DNA of 64,000 nt from JAJNBA01 sp963842295 (GCA_963842295.1 CAWJFY010000005.1:257125-321124), one strand, 5' to 3'; shown: positions 9,124 through 18,148, numbered from the stretch's first letter. Made by a program: numbers and translations. The notes: generated by a model not told the origin, from the letters alone.

Positions 9124-10227
9124 GTGCCGCGGTCGCCACCGAGACGAGACCCGAGCGCCTCGACGCCGGTCCCCGGCCGTACCGGATCGGCGTGATCCGC
9201 GGCGACGGGACGGGGCCGGAGGTGATCGCCGAGGCCCTCAAGGTCCTCGAGTCGGTCCGGGAGGGCTTCGAGGTGGAGCTGATCGACTTCGATCTCGGCG
9301 CCGAGAGGTACCTGCGGACCGGGGAGACCCTGCCGGAGGCCGACCTCGAGGCGCTGCGAGAACACCCACGCGATCCTGTTGGGCGCGGTGGGCGACCCGC
9401 GGGTGCCGCCGGGGATCCTCGAGCGCGACCTCCTGCTCCGGATCCGCTTCGAGCTGGACCAATTCGTGAACCTCCGGCCGGTCATCCGGTACCCCGGGGT
9501 GGAGACGCTGGTGCCGTCGCACACCGAGGACGACGTCAACATGGTCGTGGTCCGCGAGAACTCCGAGGGGCTCTACAGCGGGGTCGGCGGGTTCCATCGG
9601 AAGGGCACTCGCCACGAGGTGGCGGTCCAGTCCTCCGTGAACACGCGGCATGGCGTCGAGCGGATCGTGCGCTATGCGTTCGACCTCGCGATGCGGCCGG
9701 ATCGCCGCCGGAAGGTGACGCTCGTCCACAAGACGAACGTGCTGACGTTCGCGGGCGACCTCTACCAGCGGGTCGTGGACGAGGTCGCGACCGAGTACCC
9801 GGACGTCGTGACCGACTACGTGCATGTCGATGCGGCCTGCATCTACTTCCTGGACGACCCGTCGCGGTTCGACGTGATCGTCACCGACAATATGTTCGGC
9901 GACATCATCACGGACCTCGGCGCGATGATCCAGGGCGGGATGGGGATCGCGGCCGGCGGGAACATCAATCCGATCGGCGTGTCGATGTTCGAGCCGATCG
10001 GCGGGACCGCACCGTCGGAAACGGGGAAGGGCACGATCAACCCGCTCGCGGCGATCGGCGCCACCGGGATGCTCCTGTCGCAGCTCGGCGAAGGTGGGGC
10101 AGCGGCGCGCATCGACGCCGGGATCCGCTTCGCCTGCACCAAGCTCGCGTCGATGCGCGCCGCCGAGATGGGCTACTCGACCCAGGAGGTCGGCGATCTC
10201 GTTACAGAAGCGGCGGCCGCCGTATGA
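9120..10227 (+). CDS. leuB: 3-isopropylmalate dehydrogenase (one frameshift)
   Basis: Beta-decarboxylating dehydrogenase of leucine synthesis. The motif GVIRGDGTGPEVIAEALKVL opens the protein; VVVRENSEGLYSG and the metal/substrate site TDNMFGDIITDLGAMIQGGMGIAAGGNINP lie further on, with the NAD site GTAPSETGKGTINPLAAIGATGMLL. About 368 residues after correction. The frame shifts near 9358-9365 (before the HAILLGAVGDPRV-like stretch), equal to one extra base. GTG start in a 4-base overlap with leuA. A tartrate- or isocitrate-type relative is less likely given the operon. Confidence 0.92.
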
Positions 10228-11814
10228 GGCCGGGCCCTCGCGTCGAGCTGTACGACACGACGCTGCGCGACGGCGCCCAGGCGCCGGGACTCTCGTACTC
10301 CGTCGAGGACCGGATGCGGATCCTCCACAAGCTCGACCAGCTGGGCCTGCCGTACATCGAAGGTGGCTGGCCGGGTGCCAACCCTCGCGACACGGAGTTC
10401 TTCCGTCTGGCGATCGAAGGAGAAGCTCGCCAACGCCGAGCTCGTCGCTTTCGGGATGACCCGGCGGGCGGGGGAGAACGCCGAGGACAGCGCGATCCTC
10501 CGTGACCTCCTGGACGCCGGCACCGAGACCGTGTGCTTCGTGGGCAAGAGCTGGGACGTCCACGTCGAGAAGGCGCTGCGGACCGACCTCGACGAAGGCG
10601 TGGCGATGGTCCGCGACACCGTCAGGCATCTCCGCGGCCAGGGACGCCGTGTGTTCTTCGACGCCGAGCACTTCTTCGACGGCTACGTCGGGAACGCCGC
10701 CTTCGCTCTCCGGGTGCTCGAGGCGGCCGCCGAGGAAGGCGCCGAGCGCCTGGTGCTCTGCGACACGAACGGAGGCACGCTCCCGTCGGAGGTCGCGCGG
10801 ATCGTGGGCGAGGTCCGCGAACGCGTGAGCGGCGTGCCGCTCGGGATCCACACCCACAACGACACGGGCTGCGCGGTCGCCTCCGCCCTTGCGGGGGTCG
10901 AGGCCGGCGTGCTCCAGGTGCAGGGGGTGGTGAACGGTTACGGCGAGCGAACCGGCAACGCCGACATCGTGCCGATCGCCGCCAACCTCATCCTGAAGAT
11001 GGACGCCGACTGCCTGCCCGAGGGCGCCGTGGAGCGCCTCACCGAGGTGGCGCACTACGTCGCCGAGGTGGCCAACGTCGCCCCCGACTCGCGCCAGCCC
11101 TATACGGGGCGCTTCGCGTTCACCCACAAGGCGGGCCTGCACGCGAGCGGGGTGGCCCGGTTCAGCGAGGCCTACGAGCACGTCGCGCCGGCTTCCGTCG
11201 GCAACCGGCGAGGGGTGGTTGCCTCCGACCTCGGCGGCGCCGCGACGCTCAAGATGAAGGCGACCGAGTTCGGCCTCGAGGTGGACGATGGCGCGATCCC
11301 CAGCGTCCTCGAAGAGCTGAAGACGCGTGAGGCGCGCGGCTACACCTTCGAGCTCGCCGATGCCTCGCTCGAGCTCTTGATGCGACGCGCCTCGGGATGG
11401 TCGCAGCCGTTCTTCGAGATCGACAGCTACCGCGTTCACGTCGAGGAGCGGGTCGGCGACGGCGAGCCGCCGCTCGCGGAGGCCACCGTGAAGGTTCGCA
11501 CCAAGGGCTCGCGTCACATCGAGTCGGCCGAGGGGCACGGTCCCGTGGGCGCGCTCGACGACGCGTTGCGCAAGGCGCTCACGAACGACTACCCGGAGCT
11601 TCGGCACATCGAGCTCGAGGACTATCGGGTGCGTGTACTCGCCGAGACGCACGGGACGGGGGCCGTTGTCCGGGTGCTGATCGATTCGTCCAACGGCGAG
11701 CGGTCGTGGACCACGGTGGGCGTGAGCGAGAACATCATCGAGGCGTCGTGGGAGGCGCTGACGGAGGCGTATCTGTTCGGCCTTCTCCACCCACGCGACG
11801 CGGCCGAGTCGTAG
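10224..11814 (+). CDS. cimA: (R)-citramalate synthase (one frameshift)
   Basis: LeuA-family enzyme that condenses pyruvate and acetyl-CoA to citramalate, giving 2-oxobutyrate for isoleucine without threonine deaminase. The start VELYDTTLRDGAQAPGLSYSVEDRMRILHKLDQLG and the motif YIEGGWPGANPRD are typical of the CimA branch (TIGR00977) rather than LeuA; HTHNDTGCAVASAL and NGYGERTGNAD form the metal and active site. About 530 residues. The frame shifts near 10418-10422 (GAAGGAG probably for GAGGAG). ATGA overlap with leuB. The stop TAG at 11812 also begins the predicted -10 of the next gene. Confidence 0.92.
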
Positions 11815-11817
11815 CCT
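11812..11817 (+). promoter_or_regulatory. -10 hexamer TAGCCT, leaderless promoter for the aldo/keto reductase
   Basis: TAGCCT lies exactly 6 bases before the GTG start at 11824 and fits the TAnnnT pattern. Its first three bases are the stop codon of cimA. No ribosome binding site is seen, so an mRNA starting at the GTG is predicted. Confidence 0.45.
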
Positions 11818-11823
11818 GCGGCC

Positions 11824-12752
11824 GTGGAGATGCGTTCGATCGGCTCGATCCCCGTGCCGCTGGCAGGCATCGGCTGCAACAACTTCGGTCGTCGGATCGA
11901 TGAGGACCGCGCCCGCCAAGTCGTCGATGCGGCCTTCGGGGTGGGCGCCACCCTCTTCGACACCGCTGACCTCTACGGGGACGGACGATCCGAGGAGTTC
12001 CTCGGCAAGTCACTGAAGGCGCGCCGCGACGAGACCGTGATCGTCTCGAAGTTCGGGATGCGGAAGCCGCCGGACGGGCTCAGTGGCGGTGACCCGGTGT
12101 GGGTGGTTCGCGCGTGTGAGGAGAGCTTGACGCGCCTCGCGACCGACCGGATCGACGTCTATCTGCTGCACACTCCCGATGACTCGACCCCGATCGCCGA
12201 GACGCTCACCGCGATGTCTCGGCTCGTCGACGAAGGGAAGGTCCGAGAGATCGGGTGTTCGAACTTCTCTGCGGAGCAGCTGGACGAGGCGGAGGAGGCC
12301 GCGACGGAGAAGGGCGTTCGCCGGTTCGTCACGGTGCAGAACGAGTACAGCCTCATCGCGCGCGAAGCCGCGCGAGGAGGTGCTGCCGGCTTGCCGTCGG
12401 CTGGACCTCAGCTTCATGCCGTACTTCCCGCTCGCGTCGGGCCTGCTGACCGGCAAGTACCGCAAGGGCCGGCCGCCCCCGCCGGGCTCACGGCTCGCCG
12501 GGCCCGGTGGCTGGGACGAGCTACATGACCGACGAGCGTCTCGACATCGTCGAGCGCCTGACGGCGTTCGCCGAGCAGCACGGTCACACGATCCTCGAGC
12601 TCGCGATGTCATGGCTGGCGACGCAGCCGGAGATCGCCACCGTGATCGCGGGGGCGACCAGTGCCGAGCAGGTTCGCGCGAATGCCGAGGCGGTCGAGGC
12701 GTGGCGGCTCTCGGACGACGAGTTCGCCGAGATCGACGAGCTCGTTGCGTAG
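11824..12752 (+). CDS. Aldo/keto reductase (two frameshifts)
   Basis: NADPH-dependent (alpha/beta)8 reductase of about 308 residues. FDTADLYGDGRSEEFLGKSL carries the catalytic Asp and Tyr, VIVSKFGMR the Lys, and IDVYLLHTPDDSTPI the His-bearing strand; GCSNFSAEQL and NEYSLIARE continue the barrel. The cofactor end is AGATSAEQVRANAEA. The frame changes near 12370 and again near 12515-12521, each time as if one base were added. The N-terminus matches AKR starts of the RSIG...GIGCNNFGR kind. The substrate is unknown. Confidence 0.85.
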
Positions 12753-12756
12753 TCGG

Positions 12757-13269
12757 ATGAGGATCCGTCCGGCGACGAGGGAAGATGCGCGGCAGATCGC
12801 CGAGGTGCACGTGGCGTCGTGGCGCCACGCCTACCGAGGGCTACTGCCCGACGACTATCTCGAGAAGCTCTCGGTGGGCGAGCGAGAAGCGCAACGCCTC
12901 GCCTGGTTCGCGGATCCACGGCCGGGCTCCGGTGTCCTCGTCGCCGAGGATGATGCAGGCCGCGTGGTGGGGTTCGCGACGTTCGGGCCGTCCCGCGACG
13001 ACGACGCGCCCGATGGCACAGGTGAGGTGCCCGCCATCTACATCGACCCGGCGGACGTCGGGACGGGGATCGGCCGGCAGCTGATCGAGGAGACGGCGGC
13101 CGCGCTCCGGAAGGCCGGCTGCACACGGGCGACGCTCTGGGTACTCGAGGAGAACGCGTCCGCCCGCCGCTTCTACGAGAGGGTCGGCTGGACCTGGGAC
13201 GGCGCGGTCAGCACTCACGACTTCGACTGCGCGAACGAGCCGGTCGTTCGGTACGCGGTGGACCTGTGA
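12757..13269 (+). CDS. GNAT family N-acetyltransferase
   Basis: 170 residues with a standard GNAT layout: N-terminal IRPATREDARQIAEVHVASWRHAYRGLL, the acetyl-CoA loop DPADVGTGIGRQLIEETAAAL (a variant of R/QxxGxG/A) and the C-terminal ATLWVLEENASARRFYERVGW. It starts 4 bases after the aldo/keto reductase stop and ends immediately next to the convergent second acetyltransferase. The substrate cannot be inferred. Confidence 0.88.
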   Translation: MRIRPATREDARQIAEVHVASWRHAYRGLLPDDYLEKLSVGEREAQRLAWFADPRPGSGVLVAEDDAGRVVGFATFGPSRDDDAPDGTGEVPAIYIDPADVGTGIGRQLIEETAAALRKAGCTRATLWVLEENASARRFYERVGWTWDGAVSTHDFDCANEPVVRYAVDL

Positions 13270-13800
13270 TCAGGCGGGCGACGGCTCGTCGCGCAGCACG
13301 CTCATCAGGAGTTCGTCGTGACGGCTGCCGTCGTACCACGTGTGATCGCGCAGGCGGCCTTCCTCGACGAACCCGGCCTTCCGATAGGCGCCAACCGCGC
13401 GCTCGTCATCTGCCAGGACCTGGAGCGAGATCTTGGCCAGGTTGAGCTGCCGGAATCCGTAGTCCACCAGCGTTCGCACGGCGTCTTGCCCATGGCCTTG
13501 CTTCCAGTAGGGCTTGCCGATCCGGATCCCGACCTCGGCCCGCTGGTGGTAGTGGTCGATCGACTGCAGGCCACACATGCCGATCGTCTCGGCGTCCACG
13601 TCGATCGCGAACCAAGCCGAGTCGGTGTGGTCTTCCTCGTTCCATCGCTTGTCGCGCGCCTCGATCTCCTCGAGGGAGACGGGGAGCGGAGGATGGCTGT
13701 CGGAGAGCGCGCGCATCTCGATCGTCTCTACCAGCTCATAGAGGCGTTCCCGGTCCCAGGCCTGGATCGGTCGCAGCACGACGCGGTCGCCCTGGAGCAT
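13270..13800 (-). CDS. GNAT acetyltransferase, RimJ/RimL-like
   Basis: 176 residues. The start GDRVVLRPIQAWDRERLYELV, the central WFAIDVDAETIGMCGLQSIDHYHQRAEVGIRIG, and YWKQGHGQDAVRTLVDYGFRQLNLAKISLQV with GAYRKAGFVEEG are typical of the RimJ/RimL/SpeG-like acetyltransferase group. Convergent with the other GNAT gene, with no gap between the two stops. Its start has a TAGGCT hexamer 6 bases upstream and no ribosome binding site. The acceptor molecule is unknown. Confidence 0.88.
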   Translation of the reverse strand: MLQGDRVVLRPIQAWDRERLYELVETIEMRALSDSHPPLPVSLEEIEARDKRWNEEDHTDSAWFAIDVDAETIGMCGLQSIDHYHQRAEVGIRIGKPYWKQGHGQDAVRTLVDYGFRQLNLAKISLQVLADDERAVGAYRKAGFVEEGRLRDHTWYDGSRHDELLMSVLRDEPSPA

Positions 13801-13806
13801 GGCCGC

Positions 13807-13812
13807 AGCCTA
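13807..13812 (-). promoter_or_regulatory. -10 hexamer TAGGCT, leaderless promoter
   Basis: On the minus strand TAGGCT ends 6 bases before the ATG at 13800 of the RimJ/RimL-like gene; no ribosome binding site lies between them. Confidence 0.4.
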
Positions 13813-13821
13813 CGCGAACCC

Positions 13822-13850
13822 TCCACGAGAAGTTCATGACTCCTTCACAC
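13822..13850 (+). promoter_or_regulatory. 11-bp direct repeats upstream of the two-component operon
   Basis: Three TCCA/TTCA-type units at 13822, 13833 and 13844 are spaced exactly 11 bases (TCCAcgagaag, TTCAtgactcc, TTCAcacctcg). OmpR-family response regulators usually bind such head-to-tail repeats (compare PHO boxes). An OmpR-type regulator is encoded 500 bases downstream, so autoregulation is a fair inference. Confidence 0.4.
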
Positions 13851-13907
13851 CTCGGCGGGAGTCTGATGCAAGGGATGGGAGGGACTCATCCGGCAAGGAG
13901 GTTCGAG

Positions 13908-14279
13908 ATGCGACGCGGGTTCGGATTGGGCGCGGCGATCCTGGTGGTCCTGCTGCTCGTCGGGGTCGGGATCGGTGCCTACAACTGGGGCGTGAACGAG
14001 GGGATCGAGCAGAGCGGTCAAGCCACAGAGATCGTGCGGTACGTCGGGGGTCACGGGTTCGGCTTCTTCCCGTTCTTCCTCTTCTTCCCGCTGTTCTTCC
14101 TGGCGCTGTTCGCGTTCAAGGGAGCGATGTGGCGGCGCCATGGTGACCACCACGGGCCTGGTGGACATGGTCCGAGTGGCCACGGTCCCGGCGGCCACTG
14201 GGAGCAGGGGTACGAGGAGTGGCACCGCCGGCAGCACGAGGCCGGCGGCGACCAGAGTGCGGGAGGCGAACCCGCCTAG
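13908..14279 (+). CDS. Small membrane protein with Gly/His-rich tail
   Basis: Begins at ATG 13908 after AAGGAGG (13895-13901); a longer in-frame form from 13836 lacks a ribosome binding site. 123 residues: one TM helix near residues 5-25 (GAAILVVLLLVGVGIGAYNWGV), a second phenylalanine-rich hydrophobic segment near residues 50-70 (FFPFFLFFPLFFLALFAF), then a cytosolic or exposed tail of repeated HGPGGHG-like units that could bind metal. It precedes the response regulator and kinase genes and may be the target or sensor accessory of that system. No family function is known to me. Confidence 0.75.
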   Translation: MRRGFGLGAAILVVLLLVGVGIGAYNWGVNEGIEQSGQATEIVRYVGGHGFGFFPFFLFFPLFFLALFAFKGAMWRRHGDHHGPGGHGPSGHGPGGHWEQGYEEWHRRQHEAGGDQSAGGEPA

Positions 14280-14289
14280 GCATGCCCCC

Positions 14290-14321
14290 GGCGGGGCGGT
14301 GGCGGTTGCCACCGCCCCGCC
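14290..14321 (+). terminator. Perfect 14-bp GC hairpin between membrane protein and response regulator
   Basis: GGCGGGGCGGTGGC (14290-14303), GGTT loop, GCCACCGCCCCGCC (14308-14321). No T-run follows. It could be an intrinsic terminator of the U-less actinobacterial kind, or a processing or stabilising stem that lowers expression of the downstream regulator genes relative to the small membrane protein. Confidence 0.55.
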
Positions 14322-14357
14322 GCCGCTGCACTGTGGCGGCTGCGTCGAGGAGTTCCC

Positions 14358-15041
14358 ATGAAGACCGTGTTGGTCGTCGAGGACGAGATGAAGATCGCGC
14401 GGGTCGTGCGCGACTACCTGACCGACGCCGGTTTCGAGGTGATCGTGGCATCCAGCGGTGAGGCCGCCCTCGCGAGCGCCCGAGGGTCGAAGCCTGACCT
14501 CGTCGTGCTCGACCTCGGGCTTCCCGGCGTGGACGGCCTCGACGTGGCGCGGGAGCTCCGCGGCTCCTCGCGCGTGCCGATCGTGATGCTCACGGCGCGC
14601 GGAGAGGAGACCGACAGGATCGTCGGACTCGAGCTCGGCGCCGACGACTACATGGTGAAACCGTTCAGCCCCAAGGAGCTGGTGGCGAGGGTCCGCGCCG
14701 TCCTGCGAAGGAGCTCGACGGCCGAGATGCTCCGGGAGCAGCCGATCCGTGTCGCCGACGTGGAGGTCGATCCTCAGCGGATGCGCGTGACCCGGAATGG
14801 GCGTCCGGTCGAGCTCACGCCGACCGAGTTCCAGCTCCTGGCCACGCTCGCACGCGAGCCCGGACGAGTGTTCACGCGCGGACAGCTGCTCGACGCGATC
14901 CATGGGGTTGCGATCGAGTCCTACGAGCGCGCGATCGACGCCCATGTGAAGAACATCCGGAAGAAGCTGGAGCCCGAGCCGGGGAAGCCTCGGTACGTCC
15001 TCACGGTCCACGGCGTCGGATACCGGTTCGCAGATGCCTGA
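14358..15041 (+). CDS. OmpR-family response regulator
   Basis: 227 residues. The receiver domain starts KTVLVVEDEMKIARVVRDYL, with the phospho-acceptor Asp near residue 52 (VVLDLGLPGVDG), Thr in MLTARGEE and Lys in YMVKPFSPKEL. The winged-helix effector domain (residues about 130-227) has PVELTPTEFQLLATLAREPGRVFTR and the C-terminal VRGVGYRF-like VHGVGYRFADA. It overlaps the start of the histidine kinase gene. A GAGGA ribosome binding site precedes the ATG. The signal is unknown. Confidence 0.95.
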   Translation: MKTVLVVEDEMKIARVVRDYLTDAGFEVIVASSGEAALASARGSKPDLVVLDLGLPGVDGLDVARELRGSSRVPIVMLTARGEETDRIVGLELGADDYMVKPFSPKELVARVRAVLRRSSTAEMLREQPIRVADVEVDPQRMRVTRNGRPVELTPTEFQLLATLAREPGRVFTRGQLLDAIHGVAIESYERAIDAHVKNIRKKLEPEPGKPRYVLTVHGVGYRFADA

Positions 15042-16190
15042 CGACGAGCACGACCACGGCCACGCCACGGCCCACCGTGGGGAGGTCCGCAGTGGCGCGG
15101 CGGTCCGTCATGGCGAGGCGGCAAGCCTCCGTGGTGGCCGGAAGACGAGGACTGGCCTCCGCGCGGCCCCGAGGCCTGGCGGGGGATGCGCCGTCATTTC
15201 GTTCGCAAGTTCGTGTTCGATCCGAGCCCTCTTCCTCGCGTTGTTAGTCACGCTCGCCGCGCTCTTCGGCGGTGTCCTCTGGGGTCGCGAAGGTCCGGAT
15301 CGACCGCGGGCAAGGTCGGCATCGTCCTGATCGCGCTCGCGATCTTCCTGATCGTGCGCGCGGGGCGGCGGTTCGCGTCGCCGTTCGGCGACGTGATGGA
15401 AGCCGCTGATCGCGTCGCCGCGGGCGACTACGAGACCCGCGTCCAGGAGCGCGGCTCTCGCGAGGTCAGGCGCCTCGGCCGCGCGTTCAACGAGATGACC
15501 GAGCGCCTCGGCACGAACGAGACGCGACGTCGGCAGCTCCTTGCCGACGTCGCGCACGAGCTCCGCACGCCGCTCTCGGTGATCCAGGCGAACCTCGAGG
15601 CGATCCTCGACGGTCTGTATCCGATCGACGAAGCGCACCTCCGGCCGGTGCTCGAGGAGACGAACGTGATGGCCCGGCTGCTCGACGACCTGCAGACGCT
15701 GTCGACCGCCGAGGCGGGCGTCCTCACGTTGCATCGCGAGCCGGTCGAGCCGCGCCAGCTGATCGACGCGGCCGTCGGATGCGTTCACGGCCCAGGCCAA
15801 GGAAAGCCGGCGTCCGCCTCGAGATGCGGGGCGCCACGCCTTCCGGAGATCGACGTGGATCGGCTCCGGATCGGCGAAGTCCTGAGCAATCTGCTCTCGA
15901 ACGCCCTCCGCCACACGCCGAGCGGCGGCGAGGTCGATCGTCGACGGCCGTCGCACGCGGGGAGCCGTCGAGTTCTCGATCGCCGATAGCGGGACCGGGA
16001 TCGCGCAGGAGCGACTCCCGCACGTGTTCGATCGGTTCTCGCGAGCGCCGGACTCACCCTGGCGCGGGCCTCGGCCTGGCGATCGCGAAGAGTCTGGTCG
16101 AGGCCCACGGCGGCGAGATCTCCGCCGAGGGCGGTCCTCGGGGCACGACCATCGCGTTCACGCTCCCGGCGGTCGTCGGTGAGCGGATAG
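15034..16190 (+). CDS. Sensor histidine kinase (heavily frameshifted)
   Basis: The pieces in order are: a Trp/Pro-rich cytosolic start (PPWWPEDEDWPPRGPEAWRG) and FVRKF; TM helix ALFLALLVTLAALFGGVLWG; a second TM VGIVLIALAIFLIVRAG; HAMP; the H-box DVAHELRTPLSVIQANLEA with the phospho-His; the N-box NLLSNALRHTPSGG; IADSGTGI; and GAGLGLAIAKSLVEAHGG. At least five frame changes occur (about 15062, 15200, 15320, 15785-15830, 15930-16060), in both directions, so the sequence here is poor or the gene is decaying. The start overlaps the regulator stop. TAG at 16188 is the likely true stop. Confidence 0.75.
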
Positions 16191-16193
16191 GGT
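16188..16193 (+). promoter_or_regulatory. -10 hexamer TAGGGT, leaderless promoter for the TfoX-like gene
   Basis: TAGGGT ends 6 bases before the GTG at 16200 and includes the probable TAG stop of the kinase gene. No ribosome binding site is visible. Confidence 0.4.
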
Positions 16194-16199
16194 TCCGCC

Positions 16200-16575
16200 G
16201 TGGCGCCTTCGAAGATGCCGAAGCCGACGGAGGAAACGAAAGATTTCTTCGCGTCGATCGTTCCGGACCACCCCGCCGTGACGATCCGACCGATGTTCGG
16301 GCAGCTATCGGCGTTCGTGAACGGGAACTTGTTCATGGGGATCTTCGGCGAAGACATCCTCGTACGGCTTCCGGAGGAAGATCGCCAGAAGGTGCTCGGC
16401 GCGGGCGGACGGGTCTTCGAACCGATGCAGGGCCGTCCGATGCGCGAATACGTCGTGCTTCCCGAGCGCCTGGCTGGATGAGCCGGACCGCGTCCGCCAG
16501 TGGGCGGCGCGCTCGCTCGATCACGCTGAGGAGCTCCCTCCGAAACAACCCAAGAAGAAGCCGAAGAAGAAGTAG
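16200..16575 (+). CDS. TfoX/Sxy N-terminal domain protein (one frameshift)
   Basis: About 124 residues after joining. The TfoX_N fold is seen in KDFFASIVPDHPAVTIRPMFGQLSAFVNGNLFMGIFGEDILVRL, with the typical RxMFG and GxMFA-like strand. As read, the frame ends at 16481. The homologous C-terminus (AWLDEPDRVRQWAARSLDHAEELPPKQ plus a lysine-rich KKKPKKK tail) continues one base over from about 16462 to the TAG at 16573, so one extra base is likely. Family members relate to competence regulation in gammaproteobacteria; the role in actinobacteria is not known. Confidence 0.75.
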
Positions 16576-16624
16576 ACGCTTCCTCGCTCCTCCCGAAGGG
16601 TATGGGCGGGTCGGAGGTGATCCG

Positions 16625-16840
16625 ATGAAAGTGAAGTTCGTCGGCGGCCCGCTGGACGGCCGTGAGGAAGAGATCTCGGACGACACGCTCGAGGAGGACC
16701 ATCCGATCTACTGGCCGGAGCGGCCCGCTCGAGACGACGACACCGATCCCGACCAGCCCGGACTCGACGGGGTCGTCGAGTACCTCTACGAGGGGAACGG
16801 GCAGGCGACGTACGTCGGCGGGCAGCTCGAGGGGTCGTAA
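16625..16840 (+). CDS. Small acidic hypothetical protein, 71 aa
   Basis: ATG at 16625 after GGAGGTGAT (ribosome binding site). The opening MKVKFVGGPLDGREEEI resembles small proteins beginning VxFxGGPLDGxxxxV found in many actinobacterial and phage genomes, followed by an acidic stretch and VEYLYEGNGQATYVGGQ. No function is known. Its TAA stop doubles as the beginning of the next gene's predicted -10. Confidence 0.65.
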   Translation: MKVKFVGGPLDGREEEISDDTLEEDHPIYWPERPARDDDTDPDQPGLDGVVEYLYEGNGQATYVGGQLEGS

Positions 16841-16843
16841 CCT
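16838..16843 (+). promoter_or_regulatory. -10 hexamer TAACCT, leaderless promoter
   Basis: TAACCT begins with the TAA stop of the preceding gene and ends 6 bases before the ATG at 16850. No ribosome binding site is present. Confidence 0.45.
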
Positions 16844-16849
16844 CGGCGG

Positions 16850-17521
16850 ATGCCCGTCGAGACCTATCTGGAGGTCGGCGCCAAGCGTGTCTTCGCGGGC
16901 GCGCTCGACTGGCCCGGGTGGTGCCGGAGCGCGCGACAGGAGGAGGACGTGCTCGAGGTGCTCCTCGCCTACGGCACTCGGTACGCCGCCGTCCTGAAGG
17001 GTTCGGGCGTGCGGTTCGCACCGCCCGCGAAGACCTCGACCTTCGAGGTCGTGGAGCGACTGAAGGGCGACGCCACCACGGAATTCGGCGCGCCCTCGAT
17101 CGCACCGAAGGCCGACGCCCGGGCGGTCGACCGCCGATGGCTCACGCGCGAGGAGAAGATCCTGAAGGCGTCCTGGAACGCGTTCGATCGCGCGGCGGCG
17201 AAGTCGACCGGGCCCTTGGCGAAAGGACCGCGCGGTGGCGGCCGCGAGGTGGACGCGATCGTGGCACACGTCATAGGAGCGGAGGCGAGCTACGCGCGCA
17301 TGATCGGGGCGGATACGAAGGGCTTCGATGAAGCTGACGCGGACGCCGCGCACGAGGAGCGCGCCATCGTCCGGGCGGCACTCGAACGCGCCGTCACGGA
17401 CGGCATCCCAGCGGGCCCGCGAGGCGGGAAACGATGGTCGGCTCCCTACTTCGTCCGCAGGGCGGCGTGGCACGTCCTCGATCACGCGTGGGAGATCGAG
17501 GATCGTTCAGCGACCGGCTGA
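16850..17521 (+). CDS. DinB-like/hypothetical protein, 223 aa
   Basis: Soluble protein. The N-terminal half (ETYLEVGAKRVFAGALDWPGWCRSAR) and the C-terminal helical half with HVIGAEASYARMIGA and FVRRAAWHVLDHAWEIEDR resemble the DinB/YfiT-like metal-binding four-helix bundle (one His on each of several helices). Assignment to that superfamily is tentative. Many members act with bacillithiol or mycothiol. The last 15 bases overlap the convergent membrane protein gene. Confidence 0.65.
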   Translation: MPVETYLEVGAKRVFAGALDWPGWCRSARQEEDVLEVLLAYGTRYAAVLKGSGVRFAPPAKTSTFEVVERLKGDATTEFGAPSIAPKADARAVDRRWLTREEKILKASWNAFDRAAAKSTGPLAKGPRGGGREVDAIVAHVIGAEASYARMIGADTKGFDEADADAAHEERAIVRAALERAVTDGIPAGPRGGKRWSAPYFVRRAAWHVLDHAWEIEDRSATG

Positions 17522-18148
17522 GCTTCGCTCCTCGATCGGCGCCCGGCGGGGGCGGAGCGTGCCCAGAGCGAGGTGATCCAGCTCCAAGGCGGCGAGCGCT
17601 TCGTAGCGTCCGGCCTCGAGGTCGGCCACCGGATCGTCGCTCGCCTTCCGGAGCTCCCGGAAGCCGCGGGTCGCCACGGCACGGTTCGCGAGGTAGGCGA
17701 GCGCGACCCCATCGTCGCTCTTCAGCGACTTCCGGAGCGAGTGTCGCTCGCGCTCGCGCGACACGCGCGGCGGGACCCACAGGGCGAGGATGGGCAGCGT
17801 CGGTCCGAGCGCGAGGCCGGCGCCGATCAGGACTGCCAGGCTGTCCACGTCGTCTTCGACGGAGCGACCGTTCTGTGCGGTCTCGCTGCCGATCTCCTGG
17901 ATCTCTTCCGCGATGGCGTCGAACCCTTCGCCCACGAGTGGCACGTCCGACAGCTGGCCGACGGCATCTCCCGCTCGCCCGATCGCGCGGCCCGTATCCT
18001 GCATGCCCTCACCCACCGCGCCGAGCCGTGCGACGAAGTTGCCGACGGCGATACCCAGCACGAGCCAGGCGGCCGTCCACAGGACCACGAGCAGGTCGAT
18101 GGCGACGATCGAGCGCTGGGTGCGTCTTGACTCGATCGATCCGATCAT
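17507..18148 (-). CDS. Two-TM membrane protein, unknown function
   Basis: 213 residues. TM1 is at residues 16-38 (IVAIDLLVVLWTAAWLVLGIAVG) and TM2 near residues 105-125 (LAVLIGAGLALGPTLPILALWV). Between them is an extracytoplasmic loop rich in Gly/Asp that may be helical (MQDTGRAIGRAGDAVGQL). The cytosolic C-tail looks like LKSDDGVALAYLANRAVATRGFRELRKASDDPVADLEAGRYEALAALELDHLAL. No named family is recognised. Start ATG at 18148; an upstream in-frame extension is not supported. Confidence 0.7.
   Translation of the reverse strand: MIGSIESRRTQRSIVAIDLLVVLWTAAWLVLGIAVGNFVARLGAVGEGMQDTGRAIGRAGDAVGQLSDVPLVGEGFDAIAEEIQEIGSETAQNGRSVEDDVDSLAVLIGAGLALGPTLPILALWVPPRVSRERERHSLRKSLKSDDGVALAYLANRAVATRGFRELRKASDDPVADLEAGRYEALAALELDHLALGTLRPRRAPIEERSSAGR

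Noticed and set aside
5280..10430. Programmed +1 frameshifting in ilvB, ilvC, leuB and cimA
   Set aside because: The sites share no slippery sequence or downstream structure and also occur in unrelated genes; surplus single bases explain them more simply.
9238..11919. Long minus-strand frame of 893 codons opposite leuB and cimA
   Set aside because: Antisense shadow of strongly conserved genes in GC-rich DNA; the translation is Arg/His/Asp-rich with no family similarity.
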